Notes: generated from the letters alone by a model not told the origin. A stretch of 25,412 nucleotides of DNA from a virus (IMGVR_UViG_3300008110_001145:1-25412), one strand, 5' to 3'; positions 8,001 to 16,845 are shown, counted from the stretch's first letter. Program-made: numbers and translations.

Positions 8001-10419
8001 AAGGCCAACCAAAAGATGATGATTCATATAAAAACGATTCAAATCCATCAAATCCTTGTATAATTTTTCTTTTTTTATTTAAGTTTTTTTCTCTCTCTTG
8101 TATTGCGGATATTGATCCTGTGTGTATACCGGTAAGTGCACTAGATCCCGTAGATAGTGATGCTGATATCGCACTTTCGTATGTTTCAATTAACTGTACT
8201 TTATAAACAAAGTTATCAACTCTCTCTTTGGCTGAACTAAAATGTACGAAATTTTCCCAGAGTATACTACCTGTGTTTATATTAGAACCACTATAATATT
8301 CTATATTTAAATTTGTAGTATCAAAAATAGAACTACTCAAATACGTCTGTATTAATTCGGATGAACTTGATACGGATGAACTTAATATTAAGTCATCTAG
8401 GGATTCATAATTTGTAGATTTACCTTTTACAAAATCAATATCAATACCAAAATTAGGTCCCTTTAACGGCGGACAGCTTACGGAATCTTGTTCATTTAAT
8501 ATAATAGTTTCTATTAATGGATTTGCCATTAATTTTGTAATCCAAAAAGTTGAATTATCCAATACATTTGCAGGTAAAGGACTATATAATTTTAATATTG
8601 TTGATTTTACTTCTTTGGTTATTATTGTATTACCAAACTCATCCTCTGTTTTATCGGATAATGTCCAATTATCATCTTCCCAAGAAGAAATTAATATTTG
8701 CTCATCGTTTCCAAAATTAGCAAGATGAGTTAAGTATTTACTTTCCTTTTGTGGTTCTGAAAACGGAATACTATCTACAAATGCATCAAATATTGCCTTT
8801 CTTATAGAATCTTCATCCAATTTTATGGATGGTAAAATTAGCTTCGTTGTTATTTCATATGAGTTTCCAACTAATTCTTCGGGCCCACCTGTATTTAGTG
8901 GTGTAAGTATTAATGTTACGTTATCACTTCCATTCCAATTTTGAAATTTGTTGGCTAACTCTCTTAAATTTATTTTAAAAAAACTATTTGGAGGTAGATT
9001 TTTGAATAAAACGATTTTTGTTTTATCTTTTTGTAATAATTCTACATTTATATGCGTTGTAGCAAATGTATTATATGTAATATCATATGATATATTATAA
9101 TCCGAAAAACTAGGTATATCTATTTCGGTTGGAAAGATTATTTGAGTTATAGATGGAAAATCATTAATTGAAATAAAATTCAATATTATTTCAATTTTAT
9201 CTCCTGTTCCATACTTTTCACTTTCAGCAACTAAAATAACTTTTTTTAATCCATATACTTCTAAAAAGTCTTTAATAAAAAATAAGTTAACTCCACCAGA
9301 TTTAGCATCTACTTTGATAAACTTATCAGCAGAAATATATGCATTTACATAATCTGCATTTTCTGTGGTGAAATCTACAAATACTATCTTCTCCGTATCG
9401 GATTCTTTTACTTCAATATCGTATCTATCTCTTAAAGAACTTATTTTAGGACGTTCCGATGGTACTAATTTTTGTAATTGAGCAAATACTACAACACCAT
9501 TTAATAATTCTTTAGATGCTATTTTAAACGATTGCGTCGTTTTATTCCATTTTGTGAAATCATTGGTGTTTGTTTCCGCAACCGTTTTATTTGCCCAATA
9601 AATATCAGAATACAGAGTATCTTTTGGTAATGTACCTTCTATTTCAAATATAACATACCCAGTATCTAATATTGATTTTTTTATTTGCTTACCATCTGTA
9701 GATCCTTCTGATAAAGATATTATATCCGTATCAACGATATCATTTGTACTATTTGATAATGTATATTTTAACGATATAGAATCTCCTATTTCCGATGTAA
9801 GATTTGTAGCAAATGCGATTTCATATCCAACGGTTGTATCATCTTGTGGAGTTGATATCGGTGGATCTGGCTCCGGATTTAATGTTACAATCGGTCTAGT
9901 CTTTGCTTCAAACGAAAATTGTAAATCTATTGTTCCGGATGTAGTTCCTAATTCTCTAACATTTTTTAATACGTAATTTGAACTGATGGAATCGTATGCA
10001 TATTCTTCAACAAATATTTGATCAGAATCTAAAAGTCTTCCTGTTATACTCTGTGTGGACCTTATCGATACTATGAAGTAATTTATTGTTCTTCTACCGG
10101 CGATTTCCGAAGTATATGTTCTGGAATTACCAAATGTTAGGGATGGTGAGTACGTTAGTTTGACAGCTGTTCCGATTCCAACATCAGTTCCGTTTTCTAA
10201 AAATCTTGCAGCCTCAATTGATTGTAAAGATATATTTAAAGTTCCATCGTTTCCAGATGGTGGAACCCACACTCCACCGCCGGTTGTACCACCTCCAGTT
10301 GTCCCTCCGCCGGTCGTACCACCTCCAATTAAAGTATCTCCTGTACCACCAATAAACGTTTCATTGTTAGTAGTAACATCTCCGCCAAAAAGGTTTTCAG
10401 TTGGTGATTCTAATCCCAT
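5026..10419 (-). CDS. Giant baseplate protein: gp7/P2 gpI-like segment plus lectin-like domain
   Basis: 1797 aa. Residues 32-49 are a GGGTT repeat linker. Residues about 50-900 are beta-rich, then predicted helical. Around 950-985 lies LPYLLKHKGSRRGIYALMA followed by CYGIP and an EFGG turn. This resembles the conserved core of P2 gpI/T4 gp7/Afp12 wedge proteins (His/Lys-Lys-Gly-Ser/Thr, then a helix and Gly). Residues about 1025-1195 (DTIEMFVRPAYADEWTLVTG to GSLDEFRLWSEPL) read like a concanavalin/LamG-type jelly roll. Residues about 1440-1545 are a low-complexity Asn/Asp/Glu/Ser linker with recurring LSAE/LSAD and YETN. The C-terminal part is beta-rich. The place in the gene order after gp25 and gp6 matches P2 (W, J, I) and supports the wedge role. 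T4 gp7 is 1032 aa, so the extra domains are additions, perhaps for surface binding. Similarity is recognised by eye only; the wedge call is moderate, virion membership is likely. Confidence 0.65.
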   Translation of the reverse strand: MGLESPTENLFGGDVTTNNETFIGGTGDTLIGGGTTGGGTTGGGTTGGGVWVPPSGNDGTLNISLQSIEAARFLENGTDVGIGTAVKLTYSPSLTFGNSRTYTSEIAGRRTINYFIVSIRSTQSITGRLLDSDQIFVEEYAYDSISSNYVLKNVRELGTTSGTIDLQFSFEAKTRPIVTLNPEPDPPISTPQDDTTVGYEIAFATNLTSEIGDSISLKYTLSNSTNDIVDTDIISLSEGSTDGKQIKKSILDTGYVIFEIEGTLPKDTLYSDIYWANKTVAETNTNDFTKWNKTTQSFKIASKELLNGVVVFAQLQKLVPSERPKISSLRDRYDIEVKESDTEKIVFVDFTTENADYVNAYISADKFIKVDAKSGGVNLFFIKDFLEVYGLKKVILVAESEKYGTGDKIEIILNFISINDFPSITQIIFPTEIDIPSFSDYNISYDITYNTFATTHINVELLQKDKTKIVLFKNLPPNSFFKINLRELANKFQNWNGSDNVTLILTPLNTGGPEELVGNSYEITTKLILPSIKLDEDSIRKAIFDAFVDSIPFSEPQKESKYLTHLANFGNDEQILISSWEDDNWTLSDKTEDEFGNTIITKEVKSTILKLYSPLPANVLDNSTFWITKLMANPLIETIILNEQDSVSCPPLKGPNFGIDIDFVKGKSTNYESLDDLILSSSVSSSSELIQTYLSSSIFDTTNLNIEYYSGSNINTGSILWENFVHFSSAKERVDNFVYKVQLIETYESAISASLSTGSSALTGIHTGSISAIQEREKNLNKKRKIIQGFDGFESFLYESSSFGWPYSGNSRKNSTSTEVTDWYETIIELAEDYDTMNYNYVLNNIPAYISDYSENESYLLFLSMIGHHFDNIYFYTKAIEKNRGLGYKSKNGISDKLLYDTLKSFNWNALTLDSNAQLWKLVFGMDSDGNTTQTNPVKARTNEVWRRIVNNLPYLLKHKGSRRGIYALMACYGIPASNLSIIEFGGPEPTDLETNKSKFVFDNISNALVFNDGAYIEMPWKDTDKGRRPDTIEMFVRPAYADEWTLVTGSGDWNISLSGSVDSKYGKVIFDYGAGVLQTSTLPIFNGSFFGVCLTREIGSPNDTFILSVKQTNNEKTIFEDSVTTSPVSHNYELGSILRIGNNQSYSGSLDEFRLWSEPLNKDVFYQHVSFPEMVNGNSITASTSDLYFRLDFEYPKNLAETSSLINVDTNIYFSSSVSRNDLETEQINIISGSTIFSNNAYTIYSASAVGFDNITEYPFNFQSIERSNVLEIPNIGSSRYSTNKVRFESQYTLDGEKISGSVGVDLSVKSRVTKKAFDQAPVDSNRVGLFFSPTKELNIDIAKSIGGFNLDNYIGNPADRYKSNYKSLDELRNYYFKRYDNRDIYEYINLIKLYEKSMFDDIKKMLPARVKATTGLLIEPHFLERSKIQQNKPTGSNDYNESELDTTENRILSAETSDINLYIDANDEYELGGEDNQYETNINDTTIDTLSADEYQNDGFINLDETNLLSAENEYYETNIDAKSDDPTLQIESQNQSFSTFGQDASENLGFGIYSMHGHSIRSYYDSNGILQTERVIVYYLTEAKVKTHVTFKEFIDGVGDPRAGYNITEIPYEERTLNIKPLTPLTVGDNITIPAIDLENDEITFLDSDLVSYTADLIILNIQTDELQFRYPQTTGTVYNATLTGLDNYLGATATGNNLDFVTTPGTVTTYGGFPVVGGRITSVVPVDGYTQYHYKRVGDLTRGLENSYYRGSKNTAATTLDGSPPVEVFVTNPNTLRVNKAGRDSSEPILEVE
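10277..10328 (-). repeat. 15-bp tandem repeat coding for Gly-rich linker
   Basis: Three imperfect 15-bp units at 10277-10291, 10292-10306 and 10307-10321 plus a partial fourth. On the plus strand they begin CCGCCGGTTGTACCA, CCTCCAGTTGTCCCT and CCGCCGGTCGTACCA. They encode GGGTT units at residues 32-49 of the giant protein. It is locally GC-rich in an AT-rich genome. Such repeats can change copy number and so vary linker length. Confidence 0.8.
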
Positions 10420-10437
10420 TCTTTTTATATAAATATT

Positions 10438-11754
10438 TTATTCTATAAATAATTTTGTATTGTATATTTCCGTAAATCCACCTCCACCGGTTTCATCTCT
10501 AACCAATACCCCACCACCACCTGTTGGTGCACCACCTCCACCTGAAATAATAATTTCAGGTTCTGGTGTAGGTTGTGGTTCTCTTATTATAGGATCTGGT
10601 TCCGGAGTAGGATCCGGTACTTGTATAATTGGTTCCTCCACAGGCTGTTCTATTGGTTCCTCTATTATAGGATCCTGTAGTCTTGGGTTTATTGGGCCAG
10701 GATCCAATATTACAATCTCTTTTGGTAAAGTATCATCGAATTCAAAATTAGTGTTTGATGGACTATAAACATTTACTTTTTCGACAACAGGAGTTGGAAA
10801 TGAATCCAAAGTATTTTGTATTTGCTTTTCCAATTCAACAACTTTAAACTCTTCTGGTATTGATTCAATCTTTACAGTTCTTCTTTTTAAGAAAAACGAA
10901 TTGTACTCAATACATAAAAATAAAATATCATTAATATCGTTTAAAATATCAGAAAAAATATATCTTTCACAATCTTCAAATCTAATGTCAGATGGTTTAC
11001 CAAAATTGGTTTCTGTTATTTTATAGTGCTTATTTGTTAAATAATAGTTTACCGATAGTTTGAAATCTTCAAATATTTTTTTTCTAAAATTATCAAACCT
11101 ACTTAATCCAAAATCTTTTTTTAAAAAAATAAAAAAATCTTTTCCATATTTTGATTCAATATAATCATCTACTTTTGTTAAAAAATTATTTTCGAAAGAA
11201 GTTAGTGTATCTAATAATGTTTTTTTATAAAAAGAAAAATCTTTGCTTAAATTGTTTAGATTGGAAAATTCTTTCTTATTGAGTTCTGTTAATTTTTCAT
11301 CCTTTGTTTTTAATGGTATAATTCGTACCTCTTCTCTAGATGGTGCTATTTCTTGAATCCATACCCTATTCAATACATTATCGGAACCAACCGAATTCCT
11401 CACAAAATTTATATTAACTTTTAATATACCATTTGTAAATCCCAAATCGTTTAGCAATTTTTCTACATCAATTGCAATTTCATCAAGACCGGTTACATTT
11501 GTTACATTGTATATATAATTTTTAATATCATTTGTTTTTATATATGCCACACTTTTCCCAGATTCTTGTGGTAGTAAATTGTTATTAATATCGTACACTG
11601 CGACTTCCATAACATCGTATTTACATTCACCAAATTCCGTTCCCTCAATTTCATTTTTGGTTACTATAAAAATATCTTCTTTATTTAAAAACTTACCCTC
11701 ATTTTCGGTTTTTAAATTTATACTATCGAAGTTTGTATATTTTTTTATACTCAT
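10438..11754 (-). CDS. Tail/baseplate-associated protein with Pro/Glu and Gly-rich C-terminus
   Basis: 438 aa, not assigned to a named family. Residues 1-150 are mixed beta with NRVWIQEIAPSREEVRIIPL near residue 130, a motif I associate with phage tail proteins. Residues about 150-320 are helical and Lys/Phe-rich. Residues about 340-400 form a Pro/Glu/Asp-rich stalk (repeated EPI, TPEPDPII and TPEPEIII), and about 400-430 are glycine clusters (GGGGAPTGGGG, DETGGGG). The stalk is probably extended and flexible. The gene starts four bases after the coiled-coil gene and ends 18 bases before the giant gene, whose N-terminus is also Gly-rich. The two may be halves of one ancestral protein or docking partners. 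Virion location is inferred from context. Confidence 0.65.
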   Translation of the reverse strand: MSIKKYTNFDSINLKTENEGKFLNKEDIFIVTKNEIEGTEFGECKYDVMEVAVYDINNNLLPQESGKSVAYIKTNDIKNYIYNVTNVTGLDEIAIDVEKLLNDLGFTNGILKVNINFVRNSVGSDNVLNRVWIQEIAPSREEVRIIPLKTKDEKLTELNKKEFSNLNNLSKDFSFYKKTLLDTLTSFENNFLTKVDDYIESKYGKDFFIFLKKDFGLSRFDNFRKKIFEDFKLSVNYYLTNKHYKITETNFGKPSDIRFEDCERYIFSDILNDINDILFLCIEYNSFFLKRRTVKIESIPEEFKVVELEKQIQNTLDSFPTPVVEKVNVYSPSNTNFEFDDTLPKEIVILDPGPINPRLQDPIIEEPIEQPVEEPIIQVPDPTPEPDPIIREPQPTPEPEIIISGGGGAPTGGGGVLVRDETGGGGFTEIYNTKLFIE

Positions 11755-11758
11755 AATA

Positions 11759-12928
11759 TTAGTTTGTTGAATCGTAAGAACCAGGATGGGATTTTATCAT
11801 ACTCATCTTATAAAATTTAGATTTTTCAGTACCATCTACTCTTTTTATACTTACTTTTAAATCATTTCCACTATATTCTACCGACCCCCAATGTCCACCA
11901 AAAATTCCACCCTTTGGATAGGACTTGTAATTGGCAGCTGCCCCTTCATTTACCCTCAATTCTATTTCTTTTGTACCACCATTTGCCGGTAAACTAAAAG
12001 AAGTTTCATTCAAATTAAACCAAGCAGGGTTACCACCTTTAAAATTTACAACCAAATTAACATCAACAGGATTTTTATCATTGTTGGTTAAAATAAGAGT
12101 TTGTCCATTTATCCACTTATGCCCACCACCCGATTTCAACACCGCAAATATTTCAGGCCTATTTGGATTTGCTTTAACCTTCAATTTAGATACAACAACA
12201 TCGTTGATAACATCCGCTCCCGCTGCCAATGCTTCTGCCTGTGTTCCCTGTACAATTGCTTGTTGCTGTTGTACCGCACCTAACTGTGCTTGCAATCCTT
12301 CTATTATAGAGTTTAAGGTATCAATTTGTTTAATAAGTGCTTTAATTTGTGCTTTAAAGCCTGTATTTTGAGCTTGTAATGATGTTCTTAATATCGATTC
12401 TTCTATTGACTTTTGTAATGCAGTAGATATTTGTATTGCAAAATCATCAATCGTTTTACTTAAAGTATCCAACTGATTAACCAATGTATCATTCGACTGT
12501 TCAATAGATAATCGATTATTTATTTCGGTTTGCAATTGTGATTTTACATTCGTAATGTCTGACTGTAACTTTTCAATTAAATCGGTAGCCGTTTTTAATT
12601 GTTTAGTTAAATCGGTGTTTATGGTAAGTTGCTCATCGTATAGTGGTTTTGGAACTAAATCCTTTTTAGGTATGGGAATATTTGGTTTTAATTCCTTTAC
12701 TTCCGTATCTACTGCTTTTAATAATTCCTCATTATCATATTTTGGTTTAACCAATGACTTGAATAATAAAGATGATGCAACGTTTTCTTGATTTACATTT
12801 GTAATATTGTATTCGTTTTTAACGGATGCCGCAGAACCTTCCCTTGCAAGGATAGTTTCTAAATCTTGCTTTCTCTTTTCCTGCAGTTTTTCTGCAATTG
12901 CTTCCAATGATGTAAGTCCTGTACCCAT
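11759..12928 (-). CDS. Coiled-coil baseplate/tail protein with C-terminal beta domain
   Basis: 389 aa. Residues about 1-90 are helical and polar. Residues about 95-235 carry heptad-like hydrophobic spacing (TDLIEKLQSDITNVKSQLQ, IDTLNSIIEGLQAQLGAVQ), ending in a Gln/Ala-rich stretch, and should form a long trimeric or dimeric coiled coil. Residues about 245-389 look like a beta-sandwich (GGHKWINGQTLILTNNDKN, NGGTKEIELRV) with a Gly/Trp-rich loop (GGIFGGHWGSVEYSG). The ATG overlaps the stop of the DNRLRE-like gene by one base, so translation is coupled. By layout this resembles fibritin-like or short-fibre connectors, but I see no family signature and assign only a structural role. Confidence 0.65.
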   Translation of the reverse strand: MGTGLTSLEAIAEKLQEKRKQDLETILAREGSAASVKNEYNITNVNQENVASSLLFKSLVKPKYDNEELLKAVDTEVKELKPNIPIPKKDLVPKPLYDEQLTINTDLTKQLKTATDLIEKLQSDITNVKSQLQTEINNRLSIEQSNDTLVNQLDTLSKTIDDFAIQISTALQKSIEESILRTSLQAQNTGFKAQIKALIKQIDTLNSIIEGLQAQLGAVQQQQAIVQGTQAEALAAGADVINDVVVSKLKVKANPNRPEIFAVLKSGGGHKWINGQTLILTNNDKNPVDVNLVVNFKGGNPAWFNLNETSFSLPANGGTKEIELRVNEGAAANYKSYPKGGIFGGHWGSVEYSGNDLKVSIKRVDGTEKSKFYKMSMIKSHPGSYDSTN

Positions 12929-13908
12929 TATTCTACTATTTCAAACATAAATTTATTATCAATTATAGTCGATATTCCACTCTCTTCTACCTTTATTTTT
13001 AACAAATAATTTCGTGTCATTGGTAATGTTGATAAATCTAATTTAAAATAATTTCCATTAGAATCACAACTAACTTTTGAATACTCTCCAAATGGAACTA
13101 TTACATCCCTTGTAACATAATCTTCTAACTGATAGTATGTTGATCCTGTTGGTAAGTACTTAATCTGATCGTATTGAAACGTTGATCCAAATGATTTTAA
13201 TGGAAACATATCTCTTATCACATAAGAACTATCATCCCAAACCAATTCTAATTTTGGTTCGTATATTGTATTTGTTTCTTTTGAAAAAAACTTTATAACA
13301 CCGTAATCCAATGTATTATTATATTCGTTGTTAAGACTATGATGTAATATAAATCCATTATTTGGAAGTGTTCCACTAATCCACAATTTAACTATATCCG
13401 TTACATCCATTCTCAAATCCGATACTTCATAATTGAAAGATTGCGATGCCTCACTTGCCGTATACCAAGTACCACCCTCCGCATTTGCGGAACCCGTAGT
13501 TCCAACAGCATATGTTGCAGTACCACCGATAGTATTATCTTGCCATTTATTTATTCCATCTCTATATTTCCAACTTACACCATCTGTTGTTATATTATCA
13601 AATCTAGTACCTGTTCCCATTGTCCAACTTTGTGAAACGGCGTTTGCGTATATCGTATACTCCAACGGAATCTCTTCAGCAACGGCGGTCTTTAGGTTTA
13701 AATAACATTTCCAACTTCCCGTAATACTATTGGTATGTAATGATTGTGATACAGAATCTACATTAAATTTTATTAAACTCCTTGAAATATCTTTTATATC
13801 TCCGTAATAAAGTTTACCAACTTCTAATAAACCATCTCTACCGGCGTTTTGATCCGGTTGTTGAAGATAAATACTGGCATCGTATGATGATGAAAATAGT
13901 TTATGCAT
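12928..13908 (-). CDS. DNRLRE-like beta-sandwich virion protein
   Basis: 326 aa. The first 215 residues follow the layout of DNRLRE/CBM96-like domains: an opening SYDASIYLQQPDQNAG, a GLLEVGKLYYGD strand, SRSLIKFNVDSV, a tryptophan-rich middle (SWKYRDGINKWQD, GGTWYTA), SFNYEVSDLRMDVTDIVKLW with SGTLPNNGFILHH, and a late FFSKETNTIYEPKLELVW. In other proteins such domains attach to carbohydrate or build surface appendages. The last 100 residues are a further beta domain. The gene overlaps gp6 upstream and the coiled-coil gene downstream by one base each, so it is made in step with the wedge. Its place directly after gp6 suggests a peripheral wedge component; carbohydrate binding is inference. 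Confidence 0.6.
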   Translation of the reverse strand: MHKLFSSSYDASIYLQQPDQNAGRDGLLEVGKLYYGDIKDISRSLIKFNVDSVSQSLHTNSITGSWKCYLNLKTAVAEEIPLEYTIYANAVSQSWTMGTGTRFDNITTDGVSWKYRDGINKWQDNTIGGTATYAVGTTGSANAEGGTWYTASEASQSFNYEVSDLRMDVTDIVKLWISGTLPNNGFILHHSLNNEYNNTLDYGVIKFFSKETNTIYEPKLELVWDDSSYVIRDMFPLKSFGSTFQYDQIKYLPTGSTYYQLEDYVTRDVIVPFGEYSKVSCDSNGNYFKLDLSTLPMTRNYLLKIKVEESGISTIIDNKFMFEIVE

Positions 13909-15932
13909 TATAAGGCCCTCCCTTTTATGTCTTTATTAGGATATTTAACTTCAAAAACACAAGGATCTAAAGATGGATAAACTATTTTACCCTCTGTGGC
14001 TTCCTGTATGTTGTACCTATTTGGTGAGTAGTTTCCACCATCACTTGCACACAAATTATATATTTTAACAGATGGAACACTCATTACACCTTCTACGTTT
14101 GCAATTATTAATTCTAATTCAGATATATTAATTGGTTTATTAAATGTCCAATTATCTATGTTGAAATAATCTTGTAACTCATTTATACACTTTGTTATAA
14201 CTTCACTTTTATTATATTCGGAATAAACTATTATTTCAAAATCGCACCCTATATTAACTATAAAACCATCTATTATATTGACGGCATCGGTTACCATTCT
14301 ATATTCACCTATATATGTTTTTAAATTTTCTTTAACCGCCTGATTAAGGTTTGTCAATTTTTTATTTGCATCAAACCCTAAAACATACATATTAATTGCA
14401 AACGGGTTGTTTACTTCTGATATAGATGTTTTCTTTTGTGTTAAATATTTAACTAATTCTTTTTGAATATCCTGTCTATTTTTATCTTTCAATCCTTCAA
14501 CCACACCAACAAATTCTGCTATATTTTTTGGTGATGCTAATATAGATGCAGGAGAATTATTATCTATTTCCCCATCCGGACTTACATATACTTTTGCAAC
14601 ACTTCCGTATCTCTCTGGCATAGATAATGCTCTAACCACATAATCCTCCCTAGTTACTGCTCTGTTTTGTGAACCGAATGTTGCTAAACCGTTTTGCCTT
14701 ATTTCTTCAATGGATTCCGAACCCCTACCACCGGTTGCAGATTCCTCATTTTCTACTGCAATAGAATTTTTCATACTCTCATATAATGGTAGATTTACAT
14801 CTGGTATTGATAACAAATCTTCATCAAATTCTATTCTATTTATGGTTGTCAAATCTCCCTGATTTACATTAGATTCCACTCCACCACCTACCAAATATTT
14901 TACGGTTAACGTTCTCCCGGCCGGCGCTATACCAAATGTGTTTGTTTTTAAAAAATTAGATGGGTCAATTCCCTGATTTACTCTTTTTATAGAATTTGCA
15001 AGTCCTAACCCTAAATTTTTAGAATTTGGTAATATTATTTCATCACTCATATTCACATCACCGCTACCAAATTGTATAGTAGTAGTATTATCTGAATTTA
15101 TTAAAACACAAAATCTTCTTGGTGCTTTTTGTAATTCCAATATATACGGAACGGTATTCGAATATTGTGATGAATTACTATTAATATCCGTATTTGGTTT
15201 TTCTACAAAAACACTTTCTTGTGCCAAATATGGTACTTCATAATATTTGTTATTATTTTCATCCGTTATAGATGTTATTTCTATGATATTGGTATCATTA
15301 ATGTTTACGGTTGGATAATCTAAATTGCCGGCTGGCACAAAAATGGTTGTAGAAACTTCATTTGCTGAAATTGCTTTTACTTTTTTTGTTATTAAATAGA
15401 ATGTTGGTTCTCCGGTTGTAGTGTTTCTTTCGTGCACCGATATTTCCCTATCGGTTTCGCTTGCAAAATCAACAACATCTGTGGTTCTAAATATTACATT
15501 TGAATTAGTAGTAGATGCAACCTGAAGTCCTTCACTTATTTTTAAATAATAATTTTCGTCCGGTTCATAGTTAGGTGACCCCTTTGATGGAACCAATTGA
15601 TAAACGGTTAATGTTGTAACCGCCGGTGTTGTTACCTTTGGTTTATATCCCATCGCCTGTGCCAATGCCATAACATTTTTTCTCTCCGTTGCATATGCAA
15701 GCATTGATTCTTTTAATTGAGTATCTTGATAAAAAGATAAAACATCACCAATTGCCGCAGCCTGCTCTATAAAGACCATACCAGGCGACGCCTCATTAAA
15801 ATCGGAGTAGGTATTTGGGAAGTAAGTTTTTGTGTAATCTATTAAATTTTGTTTTAATGATTCAAAATCCTTACCGACATAGTTTATGTCTTTATTTGTA
15901 CCCCAAGATTTTTTTACACTTTTTATAGCCAT
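13908..15932 (-). CDS. gp6: Baseplate wedge protein gp6 (baseplate J-like)
   Basis: 674 aa, close to T4 gp6 (660 aa). The N-terminus has the typical order: GKDFESLKQNLIDYTKTYFP, then NEASPGMVFIEQAAAIGDVL, FYQDTQLKESMLAYATERKN and a helix ending in MGYKP. A later segment with GRGSESIEEIRQNGLATFGS and AVTREDYVVRALSMP is the core of the baseplate_J family, and the C-terminal part has the ferredoxin-like folds with VNIIDGFIVNIGCDFEI. In contractile machines gp6 dimers with gp7 form the inner iris around the tube; P2 gpJ is the equivalent. It starts two bases after gp25, as in many phages of this type, and overlaps the DNRLRE-like gene by one base. Confidence 0.92.
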   Translation of the reverse strand: MAIKSVKKSWGTNKDINYVGKDFESLKQNLIDYTKTYFPNTYSDFNEASPGMVFIEQAAAIGDVLSFYQDTQLKESMLAYATERKNVMALAQAMGYKPKVTTPAVTTLTVYQLVPSKGSPNYEPDENYYLKISEGLQVASTTNSNVIFRTTDVVDFASETDREISVHERNTTTGEPTFYLITKKVKAISANEVSTTIFVPAGNLDYPTVNINDTNIIEITSITDENNNKYYEVPYLAQESVFVEKPNTDINSNSSQYSNTVPYILELQKAPRRFCVLINSDNTTTIQFGSGDVNMSDEIILPNSKNLGLGLANSIKRVNQGIDPSNFLKTNTFGIAPAGRTLTVKYLVGGGVESNVNQGDLTTINRIEFDEDLLSIPDVNLPLYESMKNSIAVENEESATGGRGSESIEEIRQNGLATFGSQNRAVTREDYVVRALSMPERYGSVAKVYVSPDGEIDNNSPASILASPKNIAEFVGVVEGLKDKNRQDIQKELVKYLTQKKTSISEVNNPFAINMYVLGFDANKKLTNLNQAVKENLKTYIGEYRMVTDAVNIIDGFIVNIGCDFEIIVYSEYNKSEVITKCINELQDYFNIDNWTFNKPINISELELIIANVEGVMSVPSVKIYNLCASDGGNYSPNRYNIQEATEGKIVYPSLDPCVFEVKYPNKDIKGRAL

Positions 15933-15934
15933 TA

Positions 15935-16372
15935 TTAGTTATTTAATACAATTTTTACAGAGTCTCTTAAATTTGGATTAGATGTTAAAGAAAAATTAAT
16001 TTCTAAACCTATCCTATTATTATCCTTTTGTTCATCATCACTATCTATGATGATTTGATTTATGCTCAAATATGGTAACCAAATATTAACGGCCTCTACT
16101 ATTGAATTTTCTATTAAAAAATCTATATCTCCATCAACCGATTGTTCGAATATAACCTTCCAAATATCACATCCAAAATCAGGTTGCATTAACCTTTCAC
16201 CTTTTTGTGTTAATAATAAATTTTTAATATTATTTTTTGCTTGAGATAATGTAGTATAGTTAGTAGCAAATATACCATCAGTTTCGGGATTAATATTAAT
16301 ACCGATACCAATTTTTTTATAACTATTTTCAGTTAAATCATTTACATTTACTTTACCTAACTCTATTGCCAT
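15935..16372 (-). CDS. gp25: Baseplate wedge protein gp25 (GPW/gp25 family)
   Basis: 145 aa (T4 gp25 is 132 aa). The family core is visible: ATNYTTLSQAKNNIKNLLLT then QKGERLMQPDFGCDIWKVIF and, after a short loop, an acidic helix and an amphipathic segment (NIWLPYLSINQIII). The LLLTQKGERLMQPDFG turn is the hallmark of the lysozyme-like gp25/gpW family, which joins the wedge to the sheath and is needed for sheath assembly. The ATG overlaps the stop of the 157-aa gene by one base, and gp6 follows two bases after its stop, so wedge proteins are translated together. Confidence 0.93.
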   Translation of the reverse strand: MAIELGKVNVNDLTENSYKKIGIGININPETDGIFATNYTTLSQAKNNIKNLLLTQKGERLMQPDFGCDIWKVIFEQSVDGDIDFLIENSIVEAVNIWLPYLSINQIIIDSDDEQKDNNRIGLEINFSLTSNPNLRDSVKIVLNN

Positions 16373-16845
16373 TATTTAAATCTCTTTACTAATTCAGAAT
16401 AATCTCTCGTCAATGCTTTTATAGTAGCATCTTGCAAATCATCTCCTGTTGATTGAACACTTTGTACGTTTCTGTAATCCATTGTTTCCCAATCTTCTTC
16501 CATACTTTTTTGTGGTTGTAACATATCCAATACACTTCCTCCTGACTGTCCACCTTCCACACGTTCTGCAGCGGAAAATGGTTGAGTCATATTCAATACC
16601 TCATTCAACATTGGATTTTTTGTATACTCCTTTGCTGGTCTGTTTTGTGTTGGTGTTACCGTTTGCTTTCTTACGGGAGCAGTACTGTTTACTTCCGTCA
16701 TTTCCATTAATGATGGTTGCTTTCTTTCTTTGTTTAATGTAACCGCACCGGATTTAATCAATTTTGCCAATTCTTCTTTGACTTGTTGTTTAACTTCGTT
16801 TTTGACAACTTCTTTGATTAATCCGACCAATAATTTCGAATCCAT
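16372..16845 (-). CDS. Hypothetical 157-aa protein before gp25
   Basis: The N-terminus (LLVGLIKEVVKNEVKQQVKE through about residue 30) is an amphipathic helix that could form a coiled coil. Residues about 35-115 are rich in Pro, Gln, Thr, Ser and Asn and probably disordered, with NPMLNEVLNMTQPF and GSVLDMLQPQ as short helical motifs that could bind partners. The C-terminal 25 residues (DATIKALTRDYSELVKRFK) are again helical. No catalytic motif is present and I do not know the family. It heads the gp25-gp6 group, with the 12-mer TTATATTTATTA 12 bases upstream of its ATG. A scaffold or assembly helper for the wedge would fit but is inference. Confidence 0.65.
   Translation of the reverse strand: MDSKLLVGLIKEVVKNEVKQQVKEELAKLIKSGAVTLNKERKQPSLMEMTEVNSTAPVRKQTVTPTQNRPAKEYTKNPMLNEVLNMTQPFSAAERVEGGQSGGSVLDMLQPQKSMEEDWETMDYRNVQSVQSTGDDLQDATIKALTRDYSELVKRFK

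Noticed and set aside
10160-10768. Plus-strand Pro-rich open frames
   Set aside because: They are the antisense of Gly-rich codons in the two minus-strand virion genes and have no features of their own.
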